Assembly (NCBI RefSeq): GCF_014303735.1
Contig: NZ_CP060296.1
Location: forward strand, 1,809,501-1,873,500
Origin: Variovorax sp. PAMC28562
GTDB lineage: Bacteria > Pseudomonadota > Gammaproteobacteria > Burkholderiales > Burkholderiaceae_C
DNA: 64,000 bases
Direction of reading: 5' to 3'
The position numbers and the translations under genes were made by a program. The notes beneath the pieces are model-generated. The model did no database searches. It had not been told where the DNA came from and was given only the letters and a program-made list of their open reading frames with translations. Shown here in pieces: positions 1 to 9,102 of this stretch; within the stretch, counting starts at the first letter, position 1, and each line of letters starts with the position of its first letter.

Positions 1-1
1 T

Positions 2-70
2 TCACCCTACACCGTGGCGGCTGCAGCCTTGCGGGGCCGCGTGACCGACCCGCGCGAGGTGCTGGCATGA
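2..70 (+). CDS. C-terminal end of an aconitase-family dehydratase large subunit (LeuC-like), cut by the window edge
   Basis: Only the last 22 codons are present. They read SPYTVAAAALRGRVTDPREV followed by LA and a stop, which resembles the end of 3-isopropylmalate dehydratase large subunits. The TGA at 68-70 overlaps the ATG (67) of the small-subunit gene, the usual arrangement for the two-subunit members of this family. The large subunit carries the 4Fe-4S cluster; that part lies outside the window. Substrate cannot be read from so little sequence. Confidence 0.75.
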   Translation, partial: SPYTVAAAALRGRVTDPREVLA

Positions 71-582
71 CCATGCAACCACCGCCCACACTTCACAAGG
101 TCTGGCGCCTCGGCGCCGACATCGACACCGACCTGCTCGCACCCGGGCATGCGATGAAGCACGGCATCGACGTCATCGCGACCTACTGCCTCGAGACCGT
201 GCGCCCCGAGTTCGCACGCGGAGTGCGGCCCGGCGACGTGATCGTGGCCGGACCCAACTTCGGCATCGGCTCCTCTCGTGAGCAAGCCGCCGCAGCGCTG
301 GTGCACCTGGGCGTGGCCGCGGTGATCGCGCCTTCGTACAGCGGGCTGTATTTCCGCAACGCATTCAACGTCGGCCTGCTGCTGCTCACCTGCGCCGAAG
401 CCGAGACGTTGAAGGATGGCGATCGCATCGCCCTCGATCTGATGGAACCCGCCGTGATCGACCCCGACGGCACGCGCCTCGCCTGCGAAGCCATCCCCGG
501 CTTTCTGGTCGACATGGTGCGAGCCGGCGGCTTGATGAATCAGTTACGCCAGCGTGCTGGCAAGGAACCCCTCGATGCCTGA
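67..582 (+). CDS. 3-isopropylmalate dehydratase small subunit-like protein (LeuD family)
   Basis: A 171-aa aconitase swivel-domain protein. The N-terminus has the family pattern 'DIDTDLLAPGHAM', and the substrate-loop signature 'GPNFGIGSSREQAAAAL' lies at about residues 62-78. Small subunits of this size pair with the large subunit encoded just upstream to hydrate or dehydrate hydroxy-diacids. The neighbours are hydantoinase, amidohydrolase and PEPM/ICL-type lyase genes rather than leuB or leuA. A catabolic role on a 2-hydroxy-diacid, as in dimethylmaleate hydratase, is therefore more likely than leucine synthesis; that is inference. A second in-frame ATG lies at 73. Confidence 0.85.
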   Translation: MTMQPPPTLHKVWRLGADIDTDLLAPGHAMKHGIDVIATYCLETVRPEFARGVRPGDVIVAGPNFGIGSSREQAAAALVHLGVAAVIAPSYSGLYFRNAFNVGLLLLTCAEAETLKDGDRIALDLMEPAVIDPDGTRLACEAIPGFLVDMVRAGGLMNQLRQRAGKEPLDA

Positions 583-2254
583 CAACACAACCCTTGCGGC
601 ACCTGCCGTGCTCGACCCCGTCACGCTCGCCGTGCTGCGCGGCCGCCTTGAACAGGTGGCCGACGAGATGGACGCAACGCTGTATCGCAGCGCCTTCAAT
701 CCCATCATTGCCGAGGCGCACGACGCCTGCCACGGCCTCTACGATGCGACGACCGGCGACACGCTGGTGCAGGGCAAGTCGGGCTTGCCGGTGTTCGTCG
801 GCGCGATGGCTTTCGCGGTGCGCGCTACCGCCAGCGCCGCCGAGCCACGTGGCGGCATGCAGGACGGCGACATCTGGATCAGCAACGATCCGTACGACGG
901 CGGCACGCACGCCAACGACTTCAAGCTGGTGAAGCCCTTCTTTCGCGGCGGCAAGCTGTACTGCTACATGGCCTCGGCCGCGCATTGGCACGACGTCGGC
1001 GGCGCAGTGCCCGGCAACTACAACCCGGCCGCCACCGAATGCTGGCAGGAGGCGGTGCAGATCCCGCCGGTGCGCATCGTGCGCAACGGCGTGCTCGACC
1101 CCGACGTGCTCGCCATCCTGCGCGCCAACACGCGCCTGCCAGACAGCCTCTGGGGCGACCTGAACGGCCAGCTCGCCGCGCTGCAGCTCGGCACCCGTCG
1201 CCTCGACGGCCTGCTCGACGAGTACGGCGACGCCACCGTGCTGCAAGCCATGGGTGAGCTGCGCAGCCGCGCGCTCAAGCTGATGCGCTCGCACATCGCT
1301 TCATTGCCCGACGGCCGCTACAGCTTCGAGGACCTGCTCGACAACGACGGCATCGTGAACGAGCCGCTGACCATCGCGCTCGACATGACGGTGGCGGGCG
1401 ACCGGCTCACGCTCGACTTCTCGCGCACCTCGCCGCAGTGCGCGGGGCCGGTCAACATTTCGCGCGCCACGTCGGTGGCGGCCTGCTACGTCGCGCTCAA
1501 GCACCTGTTCCCGGACGTGCCGGCCAACGCCGGCGTACTCGACGCGGTCGATTTCGTCATGCCCGACAAGCTGGTGATCACCTGCGAGCGGCCGCGTCCG
1601 GTCGGCGGCTACACCGAGACCATCCTGCGCATGATCGACGTCATCTTCAGCGCCGCCGCGCAAGCCGATCCGCACCGCGCGGTGGCGCATGCCTACGGCA
1701 CCATCAACGCGCTGTCGATCGCGGGGCATCGCACCGATGCGGCACGCAAGGGTCAGCGCTGGGTGCTGTTCAGTTTCTTCGGCGGTGGTCATGGCGGCCA
1801 CTCGGCAGGCGACGGTTTGTCGCACGCCAACGCGCCGATCTCCACCGCCACCATCCCGCCGTTGGAGATCCTCGAGGCCGCGTACCCGGTGCGTTTCACC
1901 GAATGGTCGCTGCGGCCGGACTCGGGCGGCGAAGGCCAATACCGCGGCGGACTGGGCGCGGTCTACGAGATCGAACTGCTCGAGAAAGATGCCGAGGTCT
2001 ACCTGTTCGGCGAGCGCGGAAGCTCGCCGCCCAAGGGCATCGCCGGCGGCGGAAGCGGCGCGCTCAATGTGTTCCGCTACGAGAACGATGGCGAGTGGCA
2101 GACGCCGCCGATGGTGTCGAAGATGCACGGCATCCGGCTGGCGCAGGGCGAGCGCGTGCGGCTCGAGACACCGGGCGGCGGTGGCTGGGGTCCGTTCGCC
2201 GAACGCAGTGAAGAAGCGCAGAAGAACGACCACGCAATGGGCTATGTGAAATGA
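575..2254 (+). CDS. hyuB: Hydantoinase/oxoprolinase B-type subunit (HyuB)
   Basis: A 559-aa protein of the hydantoinase B/oxoprolinase family. The start at ATG 575 (MPDNTTLAAPAVLDPVT) overlaps the leuD-like stop by 8 bases. Family marks include 'LEQVADEMDATLYRSAFNPI' near residue 30, the conserved 'NDPYDGGTHANDF' at about residues 109-121, and the C-terminal Gly-rich 'TPGGGGWG'. With HyuA it forms ATP-dependent enzymes that open cyclic amides (hydantoins, 5-oxoproline) or carboxylate ketones. The hyuA ATG overlaps this stop (ATGA at 2251), so the two are translationally coupled. The actual substrate is not evident. Confidence 0.9.
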   Translation: MPDNTTLAAPAVLDPVTLAVLRGRLEQVADEMDATLYRSAFNPIIAEAHDACHGLYDATTGDTLVQGKSGLPVFVGAMAFAVRATASAAEPRGGMQDGDIWISNDPYDGGTHANDFKLVKPFFRGGKLYCYMASAAHWHDVGGAVPGNYNPAATECWQEAVQIPPVRIVRNGVLDPDVLAILRANTRLPDSLWGDLNGQLAALQLGTRRLDGLLDEYGDATVLQAMGELRSRALKLMRSHIASLPDGRYSFEDLLDNDGIVNEPLTIALDMTVAGDRLTLDFSRTSPQCAGPVNISRATSVAACYVALKHLFPDVPANAGVLDAVDFVMPDKLVITCERPRPVGGYTETILRMIDVIFSAAAQADPHRAVAHAYGTINALSIAGHRTDAARKGQRWVLFSFFGGGHGGHSAGDGLSHANAPISTATIPPLEILEAAYPVRFTEWSLRPDSGGEGQYRGGLGAVYEIELLEKDAEVYLFGERGSSPPKGIAGGGSGALNVFRYENDGEWQTPPMVSKMHGIRLAQGERVRLETPGGGGWGPFAERSEEAQKNDHAMGYVK

Positions 2255-4344
2255 CGGAAATCAACAACAAAGAGAGCACGTCCGGACTTGCATCGGGTCT
2301 GGCGTCCGGACTCGTGGTGGGCGTCGATGTCGGCGGCACCTTCACCGACCTCTTCGTGCTCGACGAAGCGAAGGGCACTGCGCGCATCGTCAAGGTGCCG
2401 TCGACCCGCGGCGAAGAAGCGCGCGGCTTCATGAACGGCGTGGCGCGCGTGGCCGATTCGGCTGCGGCCATCGCTACCATCGTGCACGGCACTACGGTAG
2501 GCACCAACGCGCTGCTGGAGCGCAAGGTGGCGCGCACCGGCATCATCACGACGCGTGGTTTTCGTGACGTTCTGGAGATGCGTCGGCGCGACCGGCCGCA
2601 AACCTGGGGACTGCGCGGCGCCTTCCTGCCGGTGGTGCCGCGCGACCTGCGGCTGGAGGTCGACGAGCGCGTGCTGGCCGACGGCACGCTGCACACGCCG
2701 GTCGATCTGGAGCAGGTGCGCCAGCAGACCCGTGCGCTGCTCGAAGCCGGTTGCGAAGCGGTCTGTGTCTTCTTCATCAACACCTACGCCAACCCGGTGA
2801 ACGAGCAACAGGCGGTGGCCGCCGTGCGCGAACTTTGGCCGAACGCGCATGTCACATCGGCGCACGAAGTGTTGCCCGAGATCCGTGAGTTCGAGCGCTG
2901 CTCGACCGCCACGCTCAATGCGGCGCTGCAGCCGGTCGTGGGCAGCTACCTGGCGCGCCTCGAATCCGACCTGCGCGCGCAGGGTTTCGACGGCGAGTTG
3001 CTGGTGGTGCAAAGCAACGGCGGCGTCATGTCGCGCCAGACTGCCAGTGACCTGCCGGTGCGCACCGCGCTCTCCGGCCCGGCCGCAGGCGTCATCGCCT
3101 GCGCCGCCATCGCGCGCGCCGCCGGCTTTCCGGATGCGATTACCGGCGACATGGGCGGTACGTCGTTCGACGTGTCGCTGGTCGCCAACGGCGAAGCGGC
3201 GCTGGCCGCGCAGACCGCGATCGAGTTCGGCATGGTGATCCGCTCGCCGATGATCCAGATCGAGACCATCGGTGCCGGCGGTGGTTCGATCGCCTCGGTC
3301 GATGCGAGCGGCATGCTGCAGGTCGGGCCCGAGTCGGCCGGCAGCGTGCCCGGCCCTGCCTGCTACGGCCGCGGCAACATGCGCCCGACCGTCACCGATG
3401 CCAACGTGCTGCTCGGTCGCATCGCTGCCGATCGTCCACTCGGTGGTGGCTTGCTGGCAGCGCTCGATGCAGAGAAGTCGCGCGAAGCGATCGAGCTGCA
3501 TGTGGCACAGCCGCTCGGGCTCGATGTGTATGCGGCGGCGGAAGCCATCCTCACGGTGGCCAACGCGCGCATGGCCGGCGCGATCCGGCTGGTGTCGATC
3601 GAGCGCGGGCACGATCCGCGCAAGTTCGCTTACATGCCCTTCGGCGGCGGCGGCGCGCTGCATGTGTGCGCCATGATGCGCGAGGTCGGTGTCTCGACCG
3701 GCATCGTGCCGCGCTATCCCGGCGTCACCTCGGCATTGGGCTGCGTGATCGCCGACATGCGGCACGACGCGGTGCAGACGATCAACCGGCCGCTCGCCGA
3801 TGTCGACGTCGACGATCTGCGACAACGTGTCGCGACGCTCGCGGCATCGTGTCAGGCGCGGCTCGATTCATCGGGCGTCCGCTTCGATGCAGTGCGCGAA
3901 GTGGTGGCGCTCGACATGTTCTATGCGGGGCAGACCCACACCTTGCCCGTGACCTTGCCCGAAGGCAGCGGGGCGACGTTGACGCGCGAGTCGATTCGCA
4001 GCGCCTTCGAGGCCGCCTACGCCGTCGCCTTCGGTCGCGTGCTCGATGGCATTCCGATCCGCGTGATGAACCTGCGCTATGCGCGCATCGGCGTGCGACC
4101 CAAGTTCGACCTGGCGGTGCTGGCACCCGAAGGCGTGGGCAGCACCGCGCCGCTCGGAACGCAGCGCGTGTTTCATCAGGGCCGATGGCACGACGCGACA
4201 CGCTATGCACGGCTGGACTTGCCGGTCGGCGCGCGCATCGACGGGCCGGCGATCCTGGAGCAGGCCGACACCACGGTGTGGCTCGAGCCTGGTTTTCATG
4301 CCGAGGTCGATGCCTTCGGCAACCTGCTGGTGCGGCTGTCGTGA
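2251..4344 (+). CDS. hyuA: Hydantoinase/oxoprolinase A-type subunit (HyuA)
   Basis: A 697-aa HyuA family protein, the ATP-binding partner of HyuB. The N-terminal hydantoinase/oxoprolinase domain begins with the acetate-kinase-like phosphate loop 'GVDVGGTFTDLFVLDE' at about residues 24-39 and continues with 'VHGTTVGTNALLER'. The central domain has 'TGDMGGTSFDVSLV' and 'GAGGGSIASVD', both typical of the family. The length matches single-domain-set HyuA proteins rather than the fused 5-oxoprolinase of about 1,200 aa. The stop overlaps the GTG start of the next gene. Confidence 0.9.
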   Translation: MTEINNKESTSGLASGLASGLVVGVDVGGTFTDLFVLDEAKGTARIVKVPSTRGEEARGFMNGVARVADSAAAIATIVHGTTVGTNALLERKVARTGIITTRGFRDVLEMRRRDRPQTWGLRGAFLPVVPRDLRLEVDERVLADGTLHTPVDLEQVRQQTRALLEAGCEAVCVFFINTYANPVNEQQAVAAVRELWPNAHVTSAHEVLPEIREFERCSTATLNAALQPVVGSYLARLESDLRAQGFDGELLVVQSNGGVMSRQTASDLPVRTALSGPAAGVIACAAIARAAGFPDAITGDMGGTSFDVSLVANGEAALAAQTAIEFGMVIRSPMIQIETIGAGGGSIASVDASGMLQVGPESAGSVPGPACYGRGNMRPTVTDANVLLGRIAADRPLGGGLLAALDAEKSREAIELHVAQPLGLDVYAAAEAILTVANARMAGAIRLVSIERGHDPRKFAYMPFGGGGALHVCAMMREVGVSTGIVPRYPGVTSALGCVIADMRHDAVQTINRPLADVDVDDLRQRVATLAASCQARLDSSGVRFDAVREVVALDMFYAGQTHTLPVTLPEGSGATLTRESIRSAFEAAYAVAFGRVLDGIPIRVMNLRYARIGVRPKFDLAVLAPEGVGSTAPLGTQRVFHQGRWHDATRYARLDLPVGARIDGPAILEQADTTVWLEPGFHAEVDAFGNLLVRLS

Positions 4345-4955
4345 GCACCGGCGCAACCCTCGTCGCGCTGAAGACCGCGCTGGTCATCATCGACCTGCAG
4401 AACGACTTCCTCGATGCGAAGGGCGCCTACGCACGCGGTGGTGACACCAACCCGCCGGCGTTGCTTTTGCCCGAGCGGGTCGCTGCAGTCGCACGCGCGC
4501 TGAAGGCTGCGGGAGGGCTCGTCGTCGCCAGCCAGTTCACGCTGTGGCCCGATGCGTCGGGTGCGCCGATGATCTCGCCGCACCTGATGGCGCTGCGCCC
4601 GTACCTGAAGCAGGGCGACTTCGCGGCCGGCAGCTGGGGCCAGGCCAATGTCGATGCGTTGGGCGGGCTGATCGATGTGACCGTGAGCAAGGTCGCCTAC
4701 TCGGCCTTCTTCAACACGCAGCTCGACTGGGTGTTGCGGCGCGCCGGCATCGACACGGTGGCGGTGTGCGGCATCGTCACCAACGGCGGCGTGGCCAGCA
4801 CGGTGCGCGACGCTCACATGCGCGACTACCGCACCCTGGTGCTGGGCGATGGCTGCGCCGCGTTCGGCGACGAGCGACATCAAATATCGCTGGCCGACAT
4901 GCGCAACGTGGCGGAGGTCACTGACTGCAGGGCCTTCGTGGGCGCGTTGGCATGA
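4341..4955 (+). CDS. Isochorismatase-family cysteine hydrolase
   Basis: A 204-aa isochorismatase-like hydrolase. The start is GTG at 4341, overlapping the hyuA stop (GTGA). The catalytic triad is visible: Asp19 in 'VIIDLQNDF', Lys117 in 'VSKVAYSAF' and Cys143 in 'AVCGIVTNGG'. A free Cys nucleophile points to amide or carbamoyl hydrolysis (N-carbamoylsarcosine amidase or maleamate amidohydrolase type) rather than true isochorismate cleavage. Next to HyuAB it could remove the amide or carbamoyl group left after ring opening; this is inferred from context. It overlaps the following flavoprotein gene by 4 bases. Confidence 0.85.
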   Translation: MSTGATLVALKTALVIIDLQNDFLDAKGAYARGGDTNPPALLLPERVAAVARALKAAGGLVVASQFTLWPDASGAPMISPHLMALRPYLKQGDFAAGSWGQANVDALGGLIDVTVSKVAYSAFFNTQLDWVLRRAGIDTVAVCGIVTNGGVASTVRDAHMRDYRTLVLGDGCAAFGDERHQISLADMRNVAEVTDCRAFVGALA

Positions 4956-6421
4956 CCGCGACGGGATCGACCTCTGCCTTGAAGCGCGAGATACGCCGCG
5001 CCAGCCGAATCGATGCAGAGGTGCGAACCTCGGTCGCCATCGTCGGCGCCGGCGCATGCGGCCTCACCGCGGCGCTGATGCTGCACGACGTGGGCATCGA
5101 CTGCGTGGTACTCGAACGCGACGCAGTGCCCAGCGGATCGACCGCGCTGTCGTCGGGATTCATCCCCGCGCCGGACACGCGCGCGCAACGGGCGCAGGGC
5201 ATCGTCGACGACAGCGCCGATCGCTTTGCCGCCGACATCCAGGCCAAGGCGCATGGCGATGCGGCCCCTGCGCTGGTGCAGGCGTACGCGCAAGCGATCG
5301 GCCCGGCGCTCGACGCGTTGCAACAGCGGCACGGATTCGACTGGATCGTGCTCGATGGCTTTCTCTATCCCGGCCACAGCCGGCATCGCATGCACGCACT
5401 GCCGCAGAAGACCGGCGCGGCGTTGATGGCGCGGTTGCAGGCAGCGGTGGAAGCCGCGGGCATTCCGGTGCTGACGCAGGCGCTGGTCGACACGCTGTGG
5501 CTCGATACCGAAGACCGCGTCATCGGCGTCGGCTACCAGCGCCCCGATGGCCGTGAAGAACGACTGGCGTGCGATGTGCTGCTGCTGGCCTGCAACGGCT
5601 TCGGCGGCAATGCGGAGATGGTGAGCACGCTGCTGCCCGAGATGGCGGATGCGACCTTCGGTGGTCATGCCGGCAACGACGGCAGCGCCATCCTTTGGGG
5701 CGAAGCACTCGGGACGCGACTGCGCGATCTCGGCGGGTACCAGGGCCACGGCTCCTGGGTGACGCCGCAGGGGGCACTGATGACCTGGGCCGTGATGATG
5801 GAAGGCGGCATCCAGGTGAACCGCGAAGGCCGGCGTTTCCACGACGAAACGCGGGGCTATTCCGAGGCCGCGGTGCAGGTGCTGGCGCAGCCGGACGGCA
5901 TCGCCTGGAACGTGTTCGACACGCCGCTGCTCGCGCTGGCGCGGGGCTTTCCGGACTTCTGCGAAGCGGAGTCAGTGGGTGCTTTGCGCCGCTGCGAATC
6001 CGTGGCGCAACTGGCCGCGTGCATCGGTTGCGACGAGATCGTTTTGCAAGCCACGCTCGATGTCATGGGCATGGGCTATGCGTCAGCGCAGCCCGACGGT
6101 CGCAGCTTTTCGCGCGTGCTCGCGGCGCCGTACTTCGCGGTGAAGGTCACGGGTGCGCTGTTCCATACGCAGGGCGGCCTCGATGTCGCACCCGACATGC
6201 GCGTGCTGCGCCAAGACGGCAGCGTGCTGCCCAACCTGCTGGCCGCCGGGGGGGCAGCGGGCGGTGTGTCGGGCAATGCGGTATGGGGCTATCTCTCCGG
6301 CAACGGCTTGCTGAGCGCGGTGGCGGGTGGCTACCTTGCCGCAGCGACTGCAGCGACTGCAGCGACTGCAGCCACGGCGGCCAAGCTCATCGGCAACCTG
6401 AAGGAATCGAATGGCGAATGA
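4952..6421 (+). CDS. FAD-dependent oxidoreductase, fumarate reductase/succinate dehydrogenase flavoprotein family
   Basis: A 489-aa flavoprotein. An FAD-binding Rossmann motif 'VAIVGAGACGLTAA' lies near residue 28, and the C-terminal family signature 'GGAAGGVSGNAVWGYLSGNG' near residue 450. Relatives include soluble fumarate reductases, 3-ketosteroid dehydrogenases and tricarballylate dehydrogenase; the substrate here is unknown. No heme or FMN-attachment domain and no signal peptide is seen, so the enzyme is probably cytosolic. The C-terminal tail carries an Ala-Ala-Thr run encoded by a 9-bp tandem repeat (6341-6372). The gene overlaps both neighbours in the operon. Confidence 0.85.
   Translation: MTATGSTSALKREIRRASRIDAEVRTSVAIVGAGACGLTAALMLHDVGIDCVVLERDAVPSGSTALSSGFIPAPDTRAQRAQGIVDDSADRFAADIQAKAHGDAAPALVQAYAQAIGPALDALQQRHGFDWIVLDGFLYPGHSRHRMHALPQKTGAALMARLQAAVEAAGIPVLTQALVDTLWLDTEDRVIGVGYQRPDGREERLACDVLLLACNGFGGNAEMVSTLLPEMADATFGGHAGNDGSAILWGEALGTRLRDLGGYQGHGSWVTPQGALMTWAVMMEGGIQVNREGRRFHDETRGYSEAAVQVLAQPDGIAWNVFDTPLLALARGFPDFCEAESVGALRRCESVAQLAACIGCDEIVLQATLDVMGMGYASAQPDGRSFSRVLAAPYFAVKVTGALFHTQGGLDVAPDMRVLRQDGSVLPNLLAAGGAAGGVSGNAVWGYLSGNGLLSAVAGGYLAAATAATAATAATAAKLIGNLKESNGE
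6341..6372 (+). repeat. 9-bp tandem repeat inside the flavoprotein C-terminus
   Basis: The unit GCAGCGACT occurs three times in a row, followed by a partial fourth copy, and encodes Ala-Ala-Thr repeats. Because the period is a multiple of three, gain or loss of units keeps the frame. Confidence 0.9.
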
Positions 6422-7274
6422 AACTTTGAAGACCCGGCTGGCGCGCAACGACATCGTGCTCGCGCCCGGCGTCTACGACGCCCTCAGCGCGCTGGTGGCG
6501 GAGCAGGCAGGTTTCGAGGCGCTGTATCTTTCGGGCGCCTCGATCGCCTACACGCGGCTCGGTCGCTCCGACATCGGCCTCACCACTTTCACCGAGGTCG
6601 AGGACACGCTTTCGCGCATCACCGAGCGGGTGCGACTGCCGGTCATCGTCGATGCCGACACCGGCTTCGGCAACGCGCTCAACACCCAGCGCACGGTGCG
6701 CGGCTTCGAGCGCGCGGGCGCCGCGATGGTCCAGATCGAAGACCAGACCTTTCCCAAGCGCTGCGGCCACCTCGACGGCAAGACCGTGGTGCCGGTGCGC
6801 GAGATGGTCGGCAAGCTGCAGGCCGCGCTCGACGCGCGCACTTCCGCCGACACGCTGATCCTCGCCCGCACCGATGCTGCGGCCGTCGAAGGACTGGACG
6901 CGGCGCTCGACCGCGCCGAAGCCTATCTGGCGACCGGCGTGGACGCGCTCTTCATCGAGGCGCTGCGCTCACCCGAGCAGATGGACGCGGCCTGCAGCCG
7001 CTTCGCGCATCGCGTGCCGCTGCTGGCGAACATGGTCGAAGGCGGCAAGACGCCGATTCACGACGCCGATGCATTGCAGGCGCACGGCTTTCGCATCGCG
7101 ATCTTTCCGGGTGGCACCGCGCGCGCGGTCGTCCACACGCTGCAGGGCTACTACGGCAGCCTGCAGGCCCATCGCACCACGCAGCCGTGGCGCGATCGCA
7201 TGCTGGATTTCGATGGACTGAACGAAGTCATCGGCACGCCGGAATTGATTCGGAACGGACAGAAATACGAATGA
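6411..7274 (+). CDS. Isocitrate lyase/PEP mutase family carbon-carbon lyase
   Basis: A 287-aa TIM-barrel protein. The metal-binding 'DADTGFGN' lies at about residues 81-88, 'QIEDQ' near 108-112, and the catalytic loop 'KRCGH' at 116-120 with Cys118. That loop is the mark of lyases such as 2-methylisocitrate lyase and 2,3-dimethylmalate lyase. The ATG at 6411 overlaps the end of the flavoprotein gene by 11 bases, making this the last gene of the operon. Together with the LeuCD-like dehydratase it could split a branched hydroxy-diacid into pyruvate or propionate-type products; this pairing is known in dimethylmalate metabolism, but here it is inference. Confidence 0.85.
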   Translation: MANETLKTRLARNDIVLAPGVYDALSALVAEQAGFEALYLSGASIAYTRLGRSDIGLTTFTEVEDTLSRITERVRLPVIVDADTGFGNALNTQRTVRGFERAGAAMVQIEDQTFPKRCGHLDGKTVVPVREMVGKLQAALDARTSADTLILARTDAAAVEGLDAALDRAEAYLATGVDALFIEALRSPEQMDAACSRFAHRVPLLANMVEGGKTPIHDADALQAHGFRIAIFPGGTARAVVHTLQGYYGSLQAHRTTQPWRDRMLDFDGLNEVIGTPELIRNGQKYE

Positions 7275-7294
7275 CTTTCGACTGAGCGAGCCCG

Positions 7295-8179
7295 TCACTT
7301 GAACGCACGAATCAGCGCGTCGTACACCAGTCGCACCCGCGCCGGCACCGGCGAGCGCTGCGGGCGATAGACCTGGATCGGCCAGGGCTCGGGCGCGTCG
7401 GCTGCGAGCACGGCCACCAGCGCGCCGGACTGTAGCCACGGCTCGGCCAGTGGCCCGATGAGCTGGCCGAAGCCGACCCCCGCCAGCACGGCGGCGCATT
7501 CCGCGTCGATGTCATCGGTCAGGAACGCAGGCAACGACACGGTGACCAGTCGCTTCCTGCTGAAGGCCCATGGCCAGGGTCGACCCGAGCTGCGGTCGAT
7601 CAGTGCGGTGAGCGGCAGCGCTGACAACGCAGCGAGGTCGTGTGGCGTGCCGACCTTTTCGATCAGCGACGGTGCGCCCACCACGTGCAGCGACATGCGC
7701 CCCACGCTGCGCGCGACGAAGCGGGCGTCGCGCATCGGGCCCGCGCGCACGCCGATGTCGATCTGCTGATCGACCACGTCGGCATGTTGCTCGGAAAGGC
7801 GCAGGTCGAGCACCAGTCCCGGATAGCTCGCCAGCAACGGCGCCAGCGCCTGCGGAATGAGCCGTGCGTACACATGCGGCGCGGTGACGCGGACCGTGCC
7901 CGCATGCTGCGACAGCGCGCGCCGGTCGGTGCGGTGGAACAGCTCGTCGACACCGCCGACCGCCGTGCGCGCACGTTCTGCAAGCTGGCTACCGAACTCG
8001 GTGAGCCGCACGCCGCGCGTGCTGCGGTGAAACAGCGGCTCGCCCAGGTCTTCTTCCAGCTCGCGCACCGCGCGGGTCACGACTTGAGGCGACACCGACA
8101 GGCGCACGGCTGCTTCACGGAAGTTGGCGGCATCGGCGGCGGTGCAGAACACGCGCAGGGTTTCGAGGCGATTGGACAT
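7295..8179 (-). CDS. LysR-family transcriptional regulator
   Basis: A 294-aa LysR-type regulator. The start is the ATG at 8179 (MSNRLETLRVFCTAAD); the upstream in-frame ATG would extend into the operator region. The winged helix-turn-helix covers residues 1-60 (FREAAVRLSVSPQVVTRAVR) and the effector-binding domain about 88-290. It is divergent from the SDR gene at 8294 and convergent with the catabolic operon ending at 7274. By the usual LysR logic it most likely controls the SDR gene and itself. Confidence 0.9.
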   Translation of the reverse strand: MSNRLETLRVFCTAADAANFREAAVRLSVSPQVVTRAVRELEEDLGEPLFHRSTRGVRLTEFGSQLAERARTAVGGVDELFHRTDRRALSQHAGTVRVTAPHVYARLIPQALAPLLASYPGLVLDLRLSEQHADVVDQQIDIGVRAGPMRDARFVARSVGRMSLHVVGAPSLIEKVGTPHDLAALSALPLTALIDRSSGRPWPWAFSRKRLVTVSLPAFLTDDIDAECAAVLAGVGFGQLIGPLAEPWLQSGALVAVLAADAPEPWPIQVYRPQRSPVPARVRLVYDALIRAFK

Positions 8180-8188
8180 GCAGCGAGT

Positions 8189-8205
8189 ATTCCCGATCTT
8201 GGAAT
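8189..8205. promoter_or_regulatory. LysR-type operator between regulator and SDR gene
   Basis: ATTCC-N7-GGAAT is a perfect interrupted inverted repeat of the T-N11-A type bound by LysR regulators. It lies 10 bp upstream of the regulator's start and about 90 bp upstream of the SDR gene. Confidence 0.6.
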
Positions 8206-8293
8206 TCTGAAGTCGACAACGCTTCATTTACGGGAACACCGCGATTTTCGACACTGGCGGCACTTCTTCAACCAACCGCCAAAGGAAATCTCC

Positions 8294-9052
8294 ATGACAT
8301 CCATCCAAGACAACATCAAAGGCAAGGTCGCCATCGTCACCGGCGCCAGCAGCGGGCTCGGCGAATCGACTGCACGTCACTTGGCCGCGCGCGGCGCGAA
8401 GGTGGTGCTGGCCGCGCGACGCACCGACCGGCTCGACAAGGTGGTCGCCGAGATCCGGGAAGCCGGCGGCGAAGCCATCGCCGTCGCCACCGACGTGACC
8501 AAGCGCGCCGACCTGGAGCGCCTGGCCGCCGCCACGGTCGAGGCGTTCGGCCGCATCGACGTGCTGGTCAACAACGCGGGCGTGATGCCGCTGTCGCCGA
8601 TCGACAAGCTCAAGGTCGACGAGTGGGATCAAACCATCGACGTCAACATCAAGGGCGTGCTCTACGGCATTGCAGCGGTGCTGCCGCGCATGCAGGCGCA
8701 AGGCAGCGGGCACATCGTCAACGTGTCGTCGATCGCCGGCTTCAAGGTGTTCACACCGATCGGCACGGTCTACAGCGCGACCAAGTACGCGGTGCGCGCC
8801 ATCTCGGAAGGGTTGCGTGTCGAAGTGGGTAACAGCGGCATTCGCGTGACCATCGTCTCGCCCGGCGCGGTCGAGTCGGAACTGAAGTTCAACACCACCG
8901 ATCCTGAAAGTGCCGCTGGCGTGCAGGCTTTCTATGAAGCCAGTCAGATTCCGGCCGCTTCGGTGGCGCGCGCGGTGGTCTATGCGGTGGAGCAACCGGC
9001 CAACGTAGACATCAACGAAGTCGTGCTGCGGCCGGTGTCCCAAGACTTCTAA
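8294..9052 (+). CDS. Short-chain dehydrogenase/reductase (SDR)
   Basis: A 252-aa classical SDR. The cofactor motif 'TGASSGLG' lies at about residues 16-23, 'NNAG' near 94, a catalytic Ser in 'IVNVSSIAG' and the catalytic 'YSATK' near residue 156. 'AARR' after the second strand suggests NADP(H) preference. The RBS AAGGAAAT sits about 6 bp before ATG 8294. Substrate unknown. It is divergent from a LysR gene with an operator-like repeat between them. Confidence 0.88.
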   Translation: MTSIQDNIKGKVAIVTGASSGLGESTARHLAARGAKVVLAARRTDRLDKVVAEIREAGGEAIAVATDVTKRADLERLAAATVEAFGRIDVLVNNAGVMPLSPIDKLKVDEWDQTIDVNIKGVLYGIAAVLPRMQAQGSGHIVNVSSIAGFKVFTPIGTVYSATKYAVRAISEGLRVEVGNSGIRVTIVSPGAVESELKFNTTDPESAAGVQAFYEASQIPAASVARAVVYAVEQPANVDINEVVLRPVSQDF

Positions 9053-9102
9053 TTAACCTTTCGTCACCGTCGGACTTTGACCGGCGCAGGGTCAATGCGT
9101 GC

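Noticed and set aside
67..582. Leucine biosynthesis leuD
   Set aside because: Homology to the small subunit is clear, but leuA/leuB are absent and the operon partners are catabolic, so the gene symbol was withheld.
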